Below are positions 41,401-56,400 of a DNA stretch of 64,000 nucleotides, piece by piece; position 1 is the first letter of the stretch; every line of letters begins with the position of its first letter. The stretch is from assembly GCA_019095985.1 (NCBI GenBank), contig CM032659.1, forward strand, positions 5,125,658-5,189,657, in the 5' to 3' direction. This stretch comes from Streblospio benedicti (lineage: Eukaryota; Annelida; Polychaeta; Spionida; Spionidae). The translations under genes were made by a program, and so were the position numbers. Under the pieces are notes generated by a model. That model made no database searches and was not told the DNA's origin. It saw only the letters and a list, made by a program, of their open reading frames with translations.

Positions 41401-44400
41401 GTTTATGTTTGCTTCCTCTTCATTACATGGTATCAAAGCCTAAGATTTAAGTTGTTATTACATTCACAAAACTATTTTGGTATCTATGTAGATAGCAAAT
41501 GTATACATTGACGACATGTACATCAATAGGTTTTATCTTTGTCTTTTTCATCGAGGTCATGTATATATGCATTGATTATGCATGATAAAGCTCATGTGTG
41601 TGATCTTTTTAAGATAAAGGTACAACTTGGGCATTTTCTGTACATTATATCAAATCTACTAGTAAGCCAGGAAAGATCATGGACTTGTCAAATAATTATA
41701 GCCTAACAAGTTTTCATTACATAGTTAATGCAAAGAAAATCAAAATCATGATGATGCCTCCTATCAACACCCGATCTATATTATGGTGACAAGTTTTATG
41801 TATGTTGGAACACAATGGCAGACTGTGTAAGGAAAGAAAGGAGAGAAGAGCGTAGTTGTAGATTTAATACTGATATAACATGCTGAAATGTAATCGCTAC
41901 AAAGAACATCTTGACTATTAGGGACTTTTTATTGCAACAACGTGTGGTGGTGTGGTGTGGTAGTAGTACAGGAAACTTCTCTGCCATCTGTTTTTCAATG
42001 GTTTTTGTTAGTGAAGAAGTTTGTGTGGAGAAATATTTTGACAACTTATATAAGCTAAGAATCCGGTGATATCCCTTGGTTGCACGTTTAGTTTGTTGTT
42101 GTCATTGTTGTCATTATTCAAATGCAATACTTTGCTATCACAATGATCATGCAAATGCTATCACCTAATTAGTTCCGTTCACAATGTTTATGTCCGCAGT
42201 GTTTGCCAACATGGCAGTGTGCCAGAATTTTAGCTGTTTTCACTTGTTTTACAAATAAGGTGACGAAACCATAGTGCACATGATGGTCAGCTGTTGTCAG
42301 TCATAAACATCTAGAACTGATGGGACGTCATAAAGGTGCTCATTACATATATAATGTCATGGTAAAGGTTTGCTTATTTCTAATGTCTTTGGAGGAAGAG
42401 CCACAGAGAAATGTTTGACAAGTGGTCAATAACAAGATGATATTTTTAATTGCTCTTTAGTACATTATGATGTTTATGAGATCTTCAACATTGCCTCAAG
42501 CATGATAATGAACATATTACCATAGATTACATTATTGTAATCATTATATACTCTGTCATAAAAACTGACAGGCAATGTGATAGGTATAATTTTAGGAAGT
42601 ATCATTTTTGTTCAAGCCTATGATTATAATGACAGTCTAAATTGAATGTTATTGCACACATAAGGAAGTGTTTACTCTATTTACATTTTTAATGGGTTTA
42701 TTCTGTCAGGGCTGTTGTTATGTATAATGCTGGGATACAACCGGCTGGAGCAGAGAGTAATGGTATATGCTTGCAAGAGCTGTGGATATGTGAAGATGCC
42801 AGAACGATAGTCTGCTTGTTTTGCTACATTTTCTATGTTTACAGTTCTGTGATAAAACTTGGCGAACATTATCTTATGAAATTGTGAAAAAGTCATGGTT
42901 TGAACTGGAATATTGTCACAAAACATTTTACAACAATGTATGTCAGTAAATAGTATAAAGCATTAGTTATACTTGAATTGAAATGACTTATCAATAATGC
43001 ATTACATTCTGTGTCCCTTGAAAAGCTACAATAATACAAATTGCTATTGATTTTCTATACAATTTTTCTGTCCTTTCATGTTATACCTCAAAGATCATTT
43101 GGGTGTTAATTATTTGATTCAGATGCAAATCACTAATCAGTGATGCTGAAAATGGCCCCAAAAGTGGACTGTATATTACTATTTATAAGTAACAGCTAAA
43201 AAAAGATCCATGATGGAACGTGTGGTGGGATTTAAGCACTTGACCTTGAGCATTATGATCCCTTTGTCCCAGTGTGTAACCTTGACACTGACTCAGAAGT
43301 AGGTTGTACATAGGCCCAGATTTTGTTGATATTGTGTAATACTTGAATAACTGTATAAAAAACTATGTTAATTGTAATGTAGTATAGCTTCAAGCTATGT
43401 ACATCTTGAAGTTAGGTGATTATTTACACAGGGCATTCATGCCAGCTAATTGAAAAGCTCTCTGGCGATATTGCTGTGAAAACAACACTGAAAAGTATTA
43501 AATTACAGAAATTCTTATAATCAATTGTGTTCTGAAAGGTTTCTCCTTGAGAATATTTGGTAACCTACTCAGTTTATTGGCGTATCATCTGTATATCAGT
43601 ATATTTTGTACAAATAATAAACTACAAGATATACAAATATACCGTAAGGTAGTTTTCTCTATATGGACATTTAATATATGCGAGAACGTTTCACCATTAC
43701 ATCAATTATTGTCCATGGTAATTGACAAAAGACTAATGCTATGGAGATATTAAATATTTTTGTCACTACACTATCGATAACTGAAATTACATCGATTTAT
43801 AGAAGTCTATTGTTAGTGGTCTAGTTGACAGTCCTTGTGAATGAATGGTGAAAATTTAATCTTCATGTTTATATCAATCAGTAGCATGATTGATCATATT
43901 AGTGAAAATGAAAATGTACAGTAAAACCTCTCTATTAGGACCACCTTCGGGACCAGTGTTAGGTGGACTCAGTAGTGAGGTGGTCTCTATACAGAGGCTC
44001 ATTTTTGTAGCTTATTAGGGTTCGGGATCGTAAAAAGTAGTCTTATTATAGAGGTGGTCTCTATACAGAGGTTCGTTTTGGTAGCTTTATGAAGGTTTGG
44101 GACAGTGAAAAGTATTCTTATTATAGAGGTGGTCTCCTTATAGAGGTGATCTCAATTAGATGTTCTACTGTATATGGTATATATGTGTTATCTGGTGTAA
44201 GTGACTCAGCCTCAGTCATTAGAACTGTTCAAAAAATTAATCATATAATCATACAATTCTTCTGTTCTTCTACATGCTAATTGTATGAAGTGATTTATCT
44301 TTGTGTGCATTGCCTCAAGGGGCTGTGAAAGTTCATTGCTGGCTCTCTGTAACAAGAATGTACAATCATAACAATGTTGTTTATTTTATTTTTTCATCTC

Positions 44401-47400
44401 ACCGATCAGTTATTGCTTGTCAATGAATGAAATGACCTTTGGCACATGACTGGTGATGGTATATACTGACATATCAGCGCTTCTGGATGAACTGGGATGA
44501 ACTGGTTAATCACAGCTTGTTGAGCTTGTTCCAGGACTTTGCCAACATTATCTGCTAGACTGGGTTGTGTCTCTGTATTATGGTACATACAGTCTTGCTA
44601 GGAATTGATTTTCTTCTCTTATAGCCAGTCCATCATTCATGTACTCTAAATTGGACTTTACAATATGGTAACTGTTAGCTCAATGCTGAAGAAACCAATG
44701 TCGGCTTCAGTGCAATCAACCTTCAAACACATAACCTGTAAGGATCGCAGTTTCCTGTAAAAATAAGAAAAGTTAATTATATAAGAACATCTAGGTAGAT
44801 TATGCATTGCGTTGAGATTAGTGTGAGCACTGAAATGAGAGGGAAAGTGATGCTGTAATGGATGGATGTTGCCGCACTTCTCTTACAGTGCTAAATCTAT
44901 AGTAGTGGCATTGTTTTGTCAACTGTACCAACAGCATTTGATACTGTACATCATCAGCCCAAAATAAGCAATGCCTCATTGCTTACTATGGTGGTACAAA
45001 TTTTAATGTCTGTGATTACATGCAGTTTGCAGTTCTTAATCGTATCCTTATGATAATGCTGATAACTGCTGCAGAATAAACCTTGGTATGTCATGTTTAC
45101 AATTGAAAAATACAAGTTTATCTTTCCGCAAATTATTTTACCTCATTCTGCCCGAATTATTACAGTGTGTTGTCGATTTTCATCACAGTTCTCAAATTGG
45201 CAATGGAGTTTGGACATCATTTTTGATTTATGTTGGGTTAGAAACCACAAATTTCGTGAAATGTTCGATATTATTTTAGAAATGGTTTTTTAAAGTCACT
45301 GATATGTGAGATGGTGCAAACATGAAAAAAAAAAACAAAAAAACATACAAACTAGATTCTTACCCATTCATGCATCAGCAACAGCCTATTTTTATTTCTA
45401 ATTTCTTGATGACAAAGGAGTATCCTAACTTCTCTATCATAGTAGAAAAATCATTTGATTTCAATCTTTTGTGTTGGTTGCTGGTTCTGGGCTTATGTAA
45501 ATGAACTCCAACTTGCTTTTGTTAAGAATCTACTGATAAATGCAATTGGTGCAAATCTTATTGCTGTCACTATAAACCCAATTATTCTAAATGAGTCTCG
45601 ATTTATAGCTTATCCTTACATTACATTTCTTTGGCCTTCCTTTGGGAATGCAATGAATGTATTGTATATTGTGTAAATTGAGCATATTTTTTCTTGTATA
45701 CAGACTCTTGAGTATATGTGACATTGGAGGAGTCCAGCAGTAATAAATGTCTATGATGGAATATATCATTTGAGCTTACTATTTGCTACGACTGACTGTC
45801 ACCTATTGAAAAATTGCATGATTTTTTAACGTCTACTCAGTTCCAAAGTATGCTCAATTGCCAATACAATTTTTATGAGCATAGAGTGGGTTTATACTTT
45901 TGCATTATATGATAGTACTTTTTGACATGCAAATGTTGGTTCTTGCTGCTTCTGACAGTTTTTATTTTCAAATTTAGAACAGAATAAGATTTATATTGTT
46001 GAGATTTTTTTTCGTATGTTATGTATTCTATAGACATTAATTTTAATAACCCAATTTATATTCTTATGTAGTTATGTTTTTGTTGGATGAATCTGCTGAA
46101 TAAATGGATGATATGGTGGAACACTGTGTATGAAAAACCATACTGCTGTGTTACATTATCACCATAATTGGCAAACTCTAAAGTCAATGTTTGATAGCTA
46201 TCCAGCACTAATGTAACTTGGAAGTTGAAGTACACTTAGATTCATTAGGGGATTCATTTGAACTATACAACGTGTAAATCCTTCAGTGCAGGTTTTTATG
46301 TTGGCACAGAAAAAGGTAGCCCGAAAATAGTGGGTATTCTTGCAGCTTTCAGACTTGTTCAAACACAGGGATAAATGAAGCATAATGCTTCAGGAAGTGC
46401 TTGAGAGCACCTTCATAACAGCGTCTGGCGAGTATCAGATTTTAATTGTTTTTAATAAATTCAGGAACAACTAGTTTTGTGATCCTCAAATAGATAAAAT
46501 GTCAATATATCGGCATTGATTTTTTTTCATCTATATTAATAATTTTCCTCATGTTGTTTTTTACACATTGGTCTCAATGGTTTAATAGTTAAAGTGAGAC
46601 TGTTTGAATAGGGAGTTGGACTTTTTACCGGAAAGTCATGGGTTTGAGTCTCTATCTGGTGTTGAGCAAACTCAAACCGAACCTATGGCACTCTGCTTTG
46701 TGTCACCTACACATTGAGTAGGTACATGCTGGGTAGCTAGTAGGTAGCTAGAGCTACACACAGATTCCGGTGTATGCTCCTTACACTGGGAGGAGATGTC
46801 ACTGCATAAGATGTTCTGTAGTGATAGTTTCAATAGAAAATATATATGTAAGATCAAAACAGAACCGGGGTAAAGGATTTGGTATCAAGTCATCAGAAAT
46901 TATATCTTTCTCGCTTTCCACTGCTGTGTTTACATCACATAAACAGTCAAATGTGACATAAAAATGTTGTGTAAAATAGAATTTTGATGACGATTCTAAC
47001 GCATACTATCACAGCACAACAGAGACAAACCATCACATCAAAACATCTTATGCAGGGACACCTCCTCCCCAGTGCCTTAGAGAGTTGTGAAAAAACATGA
47101 TTATCATTGTGCCGCAAAGGAGCTGGTATGAATGATGGAATGTCGAGTGAGCATCTAATAGACTATAAAACAATCACAATCACATACATATTATTTTGTC
47201 TTTATTGATCAAATGTGAATTTTTTATACACATTTTATAGGTTAGCTTTTGGTTTAATGTGATTTTGTAAATTATATGCTTGCTCTCTATCATTTGGAAC
47301 AAAATTTTAGTAAAATAAGCTGACGCAAAACTTAGAATGACCTGCTTTGTACATGTATAATCAAGGGGAAAAACAACTTTAACCTTGTAATTGTTCACAT

Positions 47401-50400
47401 TAACCTCTTGAGGGGAAAATGTCGCTTGCATCGAATATATAATGGATTGCGAACATCATGGCAATCAAGTACCAATTTAAAATACATCTTGGAAAACGTG
47501 AATGTTCCATTGATTGCAAGCCCCACCATTTTTAAGCCCAGCAAAAGCCAAGATTTCTTTATTTGCTATTCCCAATTCGTGATGTGACCAGCAAATTTAT
47601 CAGTTTCTTCAATGCAAGCTTGCCTTTTAACAATATACTAATGCTTTTTTATTTTGGTTGAATGCAACTCAATCTAATAAGTGTTCTTATTTGCATCCAT
47701 ATTATGTAATAAGAACAGAGTTGTATACTGTCGTTATACATTCTAATGCTATGCTCACTTCTCCAAGAATAATGACTTAACCAGTATTAAACATGTCTGA
47801 TAGTTATGCAAATGGTTATTTGATTACAAATGGCTGTTCCAGATCAGCTTAAATCTCCATTTATCTAACTATAAAAATGAATAAAAAGCTGATATACATA
47901 TCTTGATTATACGGTGATAAGAAATTGATGCGAATTATAGTGCATCACATTAGTGTATTCTTATTCAGAAAAAAAAAACACGTTTTATATATAATTGTAT
48001 GGTATCATGGTTCCTTATACCAATTTTAAGGGTCTCACTGCCGCACACACCCTGTAGGTATGTTCTAACAACATCCTAGGACCTAATTTATAATATTACA
48101 AATGTTATGAGGATGTATTCAATTACGACCATAGCGTGAACGCCCCTGTGCATTAGCAGATCACTCTCTAATGTTCTATCTGTTGTTGTTTTCTTGCGTT
48201 GTTGGACAGCTAACCTAACCCCACACTTCATCTACCCTCCCCCCCTCCTACACACACACAAACACATATTTATTTAAATGAATTTGATATCTCCTGATAC
48301 ATGTCTTAAGCCGATGTTGATTTGACTCATTGGTCCCATTTAGTCGTCTGCATTCATGTCAGACATCATGTGTGTTGGTAATTGAGCATGAATGGGCGGG
48401 GAAATTGACACTCACCTCCCTGCTGTCAGCGTCTTCACCTTCAGGCAGTGAGTGCACCAGTGGTTATGTCATGATTTATTGTGATAAGGTGGTAAGATGA
48501 GTAGGATAACTTTGAACATTCTTTCTTTAATCTTGTTATATTCTCAAGAAAACCCCGCTTTTCGTTTCCTCTCTTCGCGGGTCTAGGCAGTGACAACAAA
48601 CGCACGTGTGCGGTATTGAACATAAACAAGAAATGTGCAGTTTCTTAACAATGGAAAAGCAGCATTTGGTGTACAGGAATTCACGTGTGCATTGTGATTG
48701 TTTGGCAAGGTAGATATTACTTGTTGAATGAGGAAAAGTGATAGGAAATTCAAGAAATAGTTGTGCTGAAGAAAACCTAGTAAGGTTTTAGGGATGGTAA
48801 TTTTCCTCAGGTACTTAGACTCTTATCAGCTAAACGACCATGATATTAGGAATTCATATATGCGCAATAGGAGTTCAAGTCAACCCAATTTTGGCTTCTT
48901 CCATTTGCCGATTGTCGTCCCTGTGTAATGTCTAACGCACAACCGGACTTCCAGACATTTTGGCCTCAAGTTTTTTTCCAGGTCTGCGGTGTCTATAGAG
49001 TTTTCTGCATGCATATAATGACAACTGTTAAGTTATGGGCACATAAGAATTGAAGGCAGCAGTGACTCAATACATTATCTTATCAGTGCGGAGTGGCTGA
49101 GTGGATGGTCAAGGGCTCATTATACTCGCTTACAGCTTACGTTGTACACACTGTGATTAGTAAAGTACGGCTGTCCAGCATTTCGTACGTTCTCAGACTG
49201 TTTATGTACAGGGAAAGCCCTGCACCAGTACTGTATCTGTTCCGATGTGTGGTGAAATCTAAAACCCTGTACAGCCTTTTGCATGGTAGCCCACAGCTGA
49301 ATTCGTCGTGACTACTACTGTCGCCTTACTGCCTAAAAAGAATAACTACGTTTGCCGCATGGAACACTCACTGATTGTCACTGTCTCGAGTTTTTGACAG
49401 TAGACTGGCCTGTGATGTGCCCTAGGGAGAAGCATCCCTAGTTCTATTATTCTCATTTTGTTTTTTGTTATGGAGATGGACAATGCACTTGATATCCTAC
49501 ACAGACACAGGCAAATCGAAATAAATCAAATGGAACGCCCCAAACCATATCAGATATATTCACTATGTTCATGGTAAAGATGGATATGATCCTCCTTTAT
49601 GCATAAACATAGATGTTTCTTTCCCTCTTCTTGTATCTATGAATAGATGATATCAATCCTATGTAGGGTCCTCATGAGTACAAACTTTTGAACCCGGGAG
49701 CCGGAGCACTAACCTGTATAGCAGGTTTAAGGTTCTTTGTTTTACCGGGGAGAAGATCTTGTAGAAAGCAGTATCTATATCATAGTATTCAATTATGTAC
49801 TAACTGCAAGTTATGATACTTTGAAATATTAAAGAATTTGAACAAATTATCAGGTGCTCGGGTAGCAAAGTTGTACCCGCGGGTATGCCAAACCCGCCCC
49901 ATGATCGGGTACCCGATAAATTCATGATAGATTCTTTGATACTGATGCTAATAAGTTCAAACTTGTAGTTTTCTGTGGTGGTAAGTTCTGCAGCCTTGAT
50001 GGACACTCAAGGAAAGATCTTGATGCCTTAATCAGCCCTTCAATGAGATTTATGATCGCTGATAAATTGGATGAAAACAATATGGCTAATTCTCATGGGT
50101 GTAGTAAATGAATTTGTTGACATTTATATGAAGATTTACCTACAGTCATGTAAGACACTTTTGAGAGTTCAAAATCCTTGGCTCCACATTGATAACAGAA
50201 TAAAACGTTCAATTTATGAAGAGGATGCTAAATCACACCAGAACTATGGTTTGGACTGGTTAATTGCTTCATTTTCAAAGTAGACAGTGTGATTTTTTGG
50301 CTGCCTTTCTTAACAAATCACACATCACTGGATACATAAAATTGAGGTGGTTGTGTTTAAACGAGTTGAAAATCCATGCTAAAACTATAGTTTTCTGCTA

Positions 50401-53400
50401 ATATATATATAGCAGCGCCCTGAGCGGGGCCCCACTGCCCTCTGGACTCGCGTCTGCACAAGCGAATTTGCGTGCTGAATTGTCACATCTGCTGTGGGTG
50501 CAAGTTTTAGTAGTAAAAGATTTTTTACATTTCGTGCTCTTTGTTGACTTGAAATCATGAACAGAACGCACAAAGAAACTCGCATGTTTTACTTTTAACA
50601 ATTTTTCAGCATCTCTCAACTTTACAGATTGTAATCATAGTGTATCTCTGCTGTTAAAAAGGTGTAGTAGATGGAAATCATTATATTAATGCTGCAAACA
50701 GGAACATGATTGGCTTTAATAGTCTCTATAGTCATAGTTAATATGGATGTATACAAACTGAATTACTATACATTTCACACAAGATCATATGCAGACATGT
50801 TTCCTTTATGGAAGCTCCCTTAGAAGCATTCCTTGCATCCTCACATTGATTGTGGCTGGAGTTCATTCAAGTAAATGCAAATGGCTCTGTAAATGTTGTT
50901 AAAATGCGTGATGAATGTATTTACTATATGTTTTATCATTACTGTAAATGCTAACAAAATATGCGGGCTTTGTGAGGGTTTTGCTTTGAAATCTGTGGGT
51001 GCAGTCTCCATTTTTGTTAAACATACTGTGCAGCCTGTGGGTGCGGGTTTCACATTAAACTTGCGGTGTGGGTGTGGATGCAAACTTATAACCCGCGCAG
51101 GGCTTTGATATATTATAGCCAGGCCAGACCACACCCTCCGATTGAGGAATGATTAGGCTCAAATAAGTTTAGGATTTGATAGGTTTGATTCTATTCTTAG
51201 TCTTATTTCATTTGTTTAGTTATTATTATGTGTTTAGTGTTTGAAAAACTCATGCAATATGATACCTCAGAACATATTGCTGTAGCAGACATCAAATAAG
51301 CATCCAATAATGTGTCCATTTATAATGCAACTCCTTTAATGGTAGATGCAAATGCCCATGGACAACACCAGGGATCGCATGCCAGAGGTTCTGTCAAATG
51401 TAATCATTTCACTCCTGACGTCCATAGCATGTGGCAGCAGTCTATACATATTTCTGACTGAAATGGAAAAAAAAGAAGATATATTATATGTAATTAGATT
51501 GTTACGTGGAATATTTTAAAAGTAGCCTACAAATGGAATTACACATTTGGCCACATATTGCTTGAAAACTGAATGTTGACAGGGCATCAAGAACTCTAGC
51601 ATGCAAATGAATATTTACACTTATTGTAGCCATACATGATAGGATTATTGCTATATGATCACAGACCTTGAGGGAAGTGTTGTGATATGACGCAGGTTCA
51701 GAAAGTGTTCTCCATCAATTTGGCGGTTACTATTGGCCCAATGACTGGAGCGGGTGCAGCCTCTGAGTGATGTGTGTGTGTAATCTCAGCCCTTGTTTGC
51801 ATCACTGCTGTATGCCGAGTAGCGCAAGCAGGATATATAGGAGCATTGGGGATAATATTAAAAGTTTAAGAGTTTTGCCATTTAAGTTCTTCACTGTTTA
51901 AGGAATTTAGAGAGGTAAGATTTTCATATGTCGTTTGTGCTGCATAGGAGTAAAATGGTTGACCGTTATCTATTAATGAGTATTTTCAAACAAGAAACTC
52001 GTGTACTGTAAGGTTTTGAATACAACGGCTGTGGTTATCTCCTATCAAAATACTGCTTCGTGAATCGTCTATTTCCATAGCCGATTGGATAAGGAGTGGG
52101 ACTTGTGACCAGAAGGTCGTGGGTTCATTTCCTGGTTGGGTCTCATGGTGAATGTTGAGCAAACTTACCTCTTAAACAGGTTGCACACTGCTTTGTGGTA
52201 CCTACACGTTAAATAGCTACAGGTCAGGTGAGTGAACTGTAATGTGAGTGATTTTCACATCTGCTCTAAGGTGCGATGTGGTGTTGCTCCCCGGGGAGTT
52301 GAGAAAGATAAAGTGTGATAAGGTTGCCAATGACCTGGTGTAATTTATGTTAAGTCGCTAGAGCATGAATTGCAACTATAAATAACCACATTTACATTTT
52401 TACTTTTACATATAGCTGCTGTGGTTATATACTCTCAAAATACTACTTCTTGGTGTTAAGAAAAAAAATTAGGATCTCAATAATTCAGGCTCACACGATC
52501 TAACATTTACCCAACCTTGTACAACCTCTACGGATGTATACGTTCTTGGCGGCACTAATTCTGGCACTGACCTAATCCTTTGTCACCACGGTCTTGTACT
52601 CTCTGTTGGCCAATAGTGCTGGATGGCAATTTAATAATGTTTATATGACCTTGGTTACATACTTATGATTCCAGTGAGTTTCTTGACTCATTCATTTGAA
52701 TGTTAAACAGACGAGTCCCAGCGGTCATTATTGCTGTCATTATTCCTGTCAAAACAAAAACAAGCATTGTGTAACTATTGGTATTGTGGCTAAAACAACA
52801 TATTTGCATGTAGTAAGCTGCAAGATATGAAAACCAAATTGTTTTTATCCAGATAGCGGGTTTGAGATAGTGTCTAGATAGTGACACTTGTCTTTTGGCT
52901 GGTTCATTCTGTGTTTGTTGATCACAAGACAACGACCTTCAGATTCATAAGTTTATGCCAAGTTATGTACAATTCGATGATTTCAGATTTAGGCCTCTCA
53001 ATTGTTTGTGTAATCCGATGTGGAGAAAAACTTTTACTGTGCTGCAACTAAGCTGACTTGTTTATTTAATTTTTATTTTTATGAAATTCAATTGTGTTCG
53101 TGCTTTCAATAAGATAATTATTTGTAAGTGACAGAGGTTTAAATGATTTGAGTTAAAGAAATACTCCTTGGATTTCAACCTGTCAAATTTCCTTGGATTT
53201 CAACCTGTCAAATTTCCTCTGAGTTTAAATTTTGTGATATTTATCATTGAAGAGACTCCTGTTACTGTTACATCAACATTATGGTGTGCTCTTTCATGTG
53301 GCATTTATGTTTGTGATACCAATTTTATGAAGCTTGTTACTCTATCAGGGTATCACTGTGAACCATTTAGAAACCATTTTCACCGTAGTGCACCAAAGTG

Positions 53401-56400
53401 AACGGGATTTTTCAGACACGAGCTGCTCAAACAAGAGCTGAAATAAAAACTGGATGTTCTCACGTAAACCATTTTTTCTCTCCTTTTTAGTTAAAAGGTT
53501 AGTCATCTCACATATATTTCACCATTTTAATGTATAATCTTACGAAAAAAAGTTGAAACAAGTTCTCTTTATGTATGTACATGTATTCCTGTGCATGTGC
53601 TGAGCATCATCTGGTTGTGCTTGGAGAAATGTATCATTTTGGATAATTATCCTAATGGATTGTAGTTGATGGAGACGAAGCTGTTGCTTCTAAAAAGATT
53701 AGAAGCATGCAAAAAGCTCATACACCCACATTAACAATGGCTCAGTCAAGATTTCCGTGAGCGGAGGACCAATTTGTTCAAGCACGCACACTTTCTGCCA
53801 CGACCCACCTGGGCCGGGAAATGGGCAAAATCGTGAAAAATTAGCCAGAATGTGCGAGCACGTCTCATTGCATGATGTAATGTACAGTAGAACCTCTTCA
53901 TTAGAACCACCTTTGGGACCAGTGTTAGGTGGTCTCAATAGAGGTGGTCTGTATACAGAGGCTCATTTTGGTAGCTTGTTGAAGGTTTTGGAATGTGAAA
54001 AGTGGTCTTATTATAGAGGTGGTTTCAATAGAGAGGTGGTCTTAATCGGAGGTTCTACTGTATCTCATTTATGATATAAATTAAACGTCTCTCATTGAAG
54101 ATTTTTCTATGTAATAAGAGTTATTAATTTTCTATTCATTGAATGAGGATTTAACATTTCTGCTGTAAATGTCTCTGATATTATTGTAACTCAACCATTT
54201 GATAATTTGAATATTAAATTGGGCATTTACAAGAGGCAAGTGTAGTGATGTGAAAGTAATAGAATAGATGAGGTGTATAGTTGTGTAATTCCCTTGAATG
54301 TACATCTCAGAATAAATCCGTTTCTGCTAATGAGAAATGCTGAAAGTTCATTTACAATTCACCCGTATGCTTTTTGTAAGCTCACGGGGTTAATTATAAT
54401 CTGTCTCTTGTCTTTGACTCGGTGCGAAATCCAATTCTCATGAATCTTACTTGATTCATTTTCTGTAAAAAAAATCTGTCCTAATCCATATAGATTTAAA
54501 TTTGGTTCTGGTGGGCTTCAGTTGGAAAAAGAATTTCTTACATGAAAATAAATGACCGTTTGAATTCTTGTCTTTATAGATGAGCACTGGATTTTCATTC
54601 TTCCTCACTAAAAGCTACTATTTCTGATAATGATTTCAATATTTCATAATGATAGTTTGAACATAATTTCCTTGTGTGAGCAATAAGCGGAAGATTTTAT
54701 GAATATTTAACAGATATTTCTCATTCTTTTCACAGACAGTTTGCACCATATATTGGTACAAACGCTGTAAATCTACTGTAGGGATAGAAAGGAAAGTACA
54801 AGAAATTCTTGATCTATCTGTGTGAATGTTCTTAAATTCTATTCTGAAAAAGCTAGTATGTTCTTAAAGTTTTCCTGAATAGTACATAGTGACTAAACTT
54901 ACAGGCAATAAATGTTTAGAGGTTACACTTTCAGTCCAAAAATGCCTGTTATTTAGGTCAATGTATGTGGACTTGTAATAAATTTTGATGCTGCTATGTG
55001 CTTAGATGATTTTTTCACATATGTTGTACTTGCTAAAAGTATGCCATAAACATTTCATATGGAAAGATAAATGTTTGTTGAGAAGGGTATTGTTACTAGC
55101 TGAAATCAGTAGTGTATGATAACAAAGTATATCCCTATTCAAGATTAATAGAGCATTCAATGCAGATAAAACATATGGATCATATATTATGCAGTGGCTG
55201 AAATAGTCGGAAGATGTCACATGCAGCCGTGATTTCGATAAAAGGATATTATACTTTGTTTATGTGAACACGTAGCTTTTTCTGTTCTCTGTTTTATGTA
55301 TGTTGGACTTAGTAAATTAAACAGCTATTCTCATATTATGAATCTCTGACTGACTATAACAATGGATACCCACAAAGGTAATGAATTCATGCACTTTCAT
55401 TCTGAGTTCCGCTAAAGCATTTTAATGCTTGTTCAGTTGCAAATACATTACACTTGTACTTGTCCCTACAAGGTCATTCAACATGGGAACAACTTCATTG
55501 CCAAGTAGATGAAAACAAATTCTGCAATGATATGCAAGATATTGAATTTTAGTGCGAATTACCATGGTTTTAAACTGCAGGTGTCCGGTGACCTTACAGA
55601 TGATGTGTCCAATGAAATTAGCACTGAATTAGGACTGTAGAATGTACATGCTACATTATTAGATCAGTGGCTCTACTTTTTGTCCATTGTGCAGTAATTA
55701 CAGAGCTTGTTTATTAGGTCTTCTGGTCTAATGTATGTGTATGACCAGAAATAACTGTTTATTAATGCTTGTAGTCCTAAGTTTGAATCCCATTTATAGC
55801 GTGGATTTTTAATCTTATTCTTAATCAATTGTTTTACTCCTGGGTATCTGTCAATAGAATAGGTACAGGTCATATTTTTTGTACTGCAGGTTGTTTGGTG
55901 GAAATGAAGTCATCTCAGCTTTTTTTTGTATGTTTGAACTCCTTGGGGATTTGGTGTGAAATTGGTGTTGTCCTAGCTTGCAATAAGACGTTTGATTTGT
56001 GGACTAAACCAAATGCATTTGCGTTCAAAAATAACATTTCATTTATATTTTGTTCAAAGCCATTGGACTGATATTTGGACGATATGACACACAAGCTGTA
56101 GGGTGCAGTACAAATGTAATTACAGGAATGAAAATTTACTTAGTTTTTTCCAGTAGCACTGGTATATATTTTCTGTATAGGCTATGCTTGTACTGATAGT
56201 ACTTTCTACATGTATTTGAACATCACGCTGAGTACATATACATGTATAGATTTGTTGAAGCATCTGTAAACACTGTCCTGACTTTGTGTCTCGGTCAAAT
56301 CAATATAATTGTATAGCCAAAATGCACATTCATTGTCCAGGCCTGTTTGTGGCTTGAATTTATTGATGAAAAGTTTTCTTGCTGCATCAGTCCTCTCTTC

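Noticed and set aside
50398-50619. Cys/Lys-rich 73-codon open frame as a secreted peptide
   Set aside because: No signal peptide; it covers the GC-rich end of a probable old repeat.
53757-54074. 105-codon open frame, with similar ones at 28138, 44089 and 61542
   Set aside because: The matching peptide pieces come from translating copies of the CAGTAGAACCTC MITE, not from a gene family.
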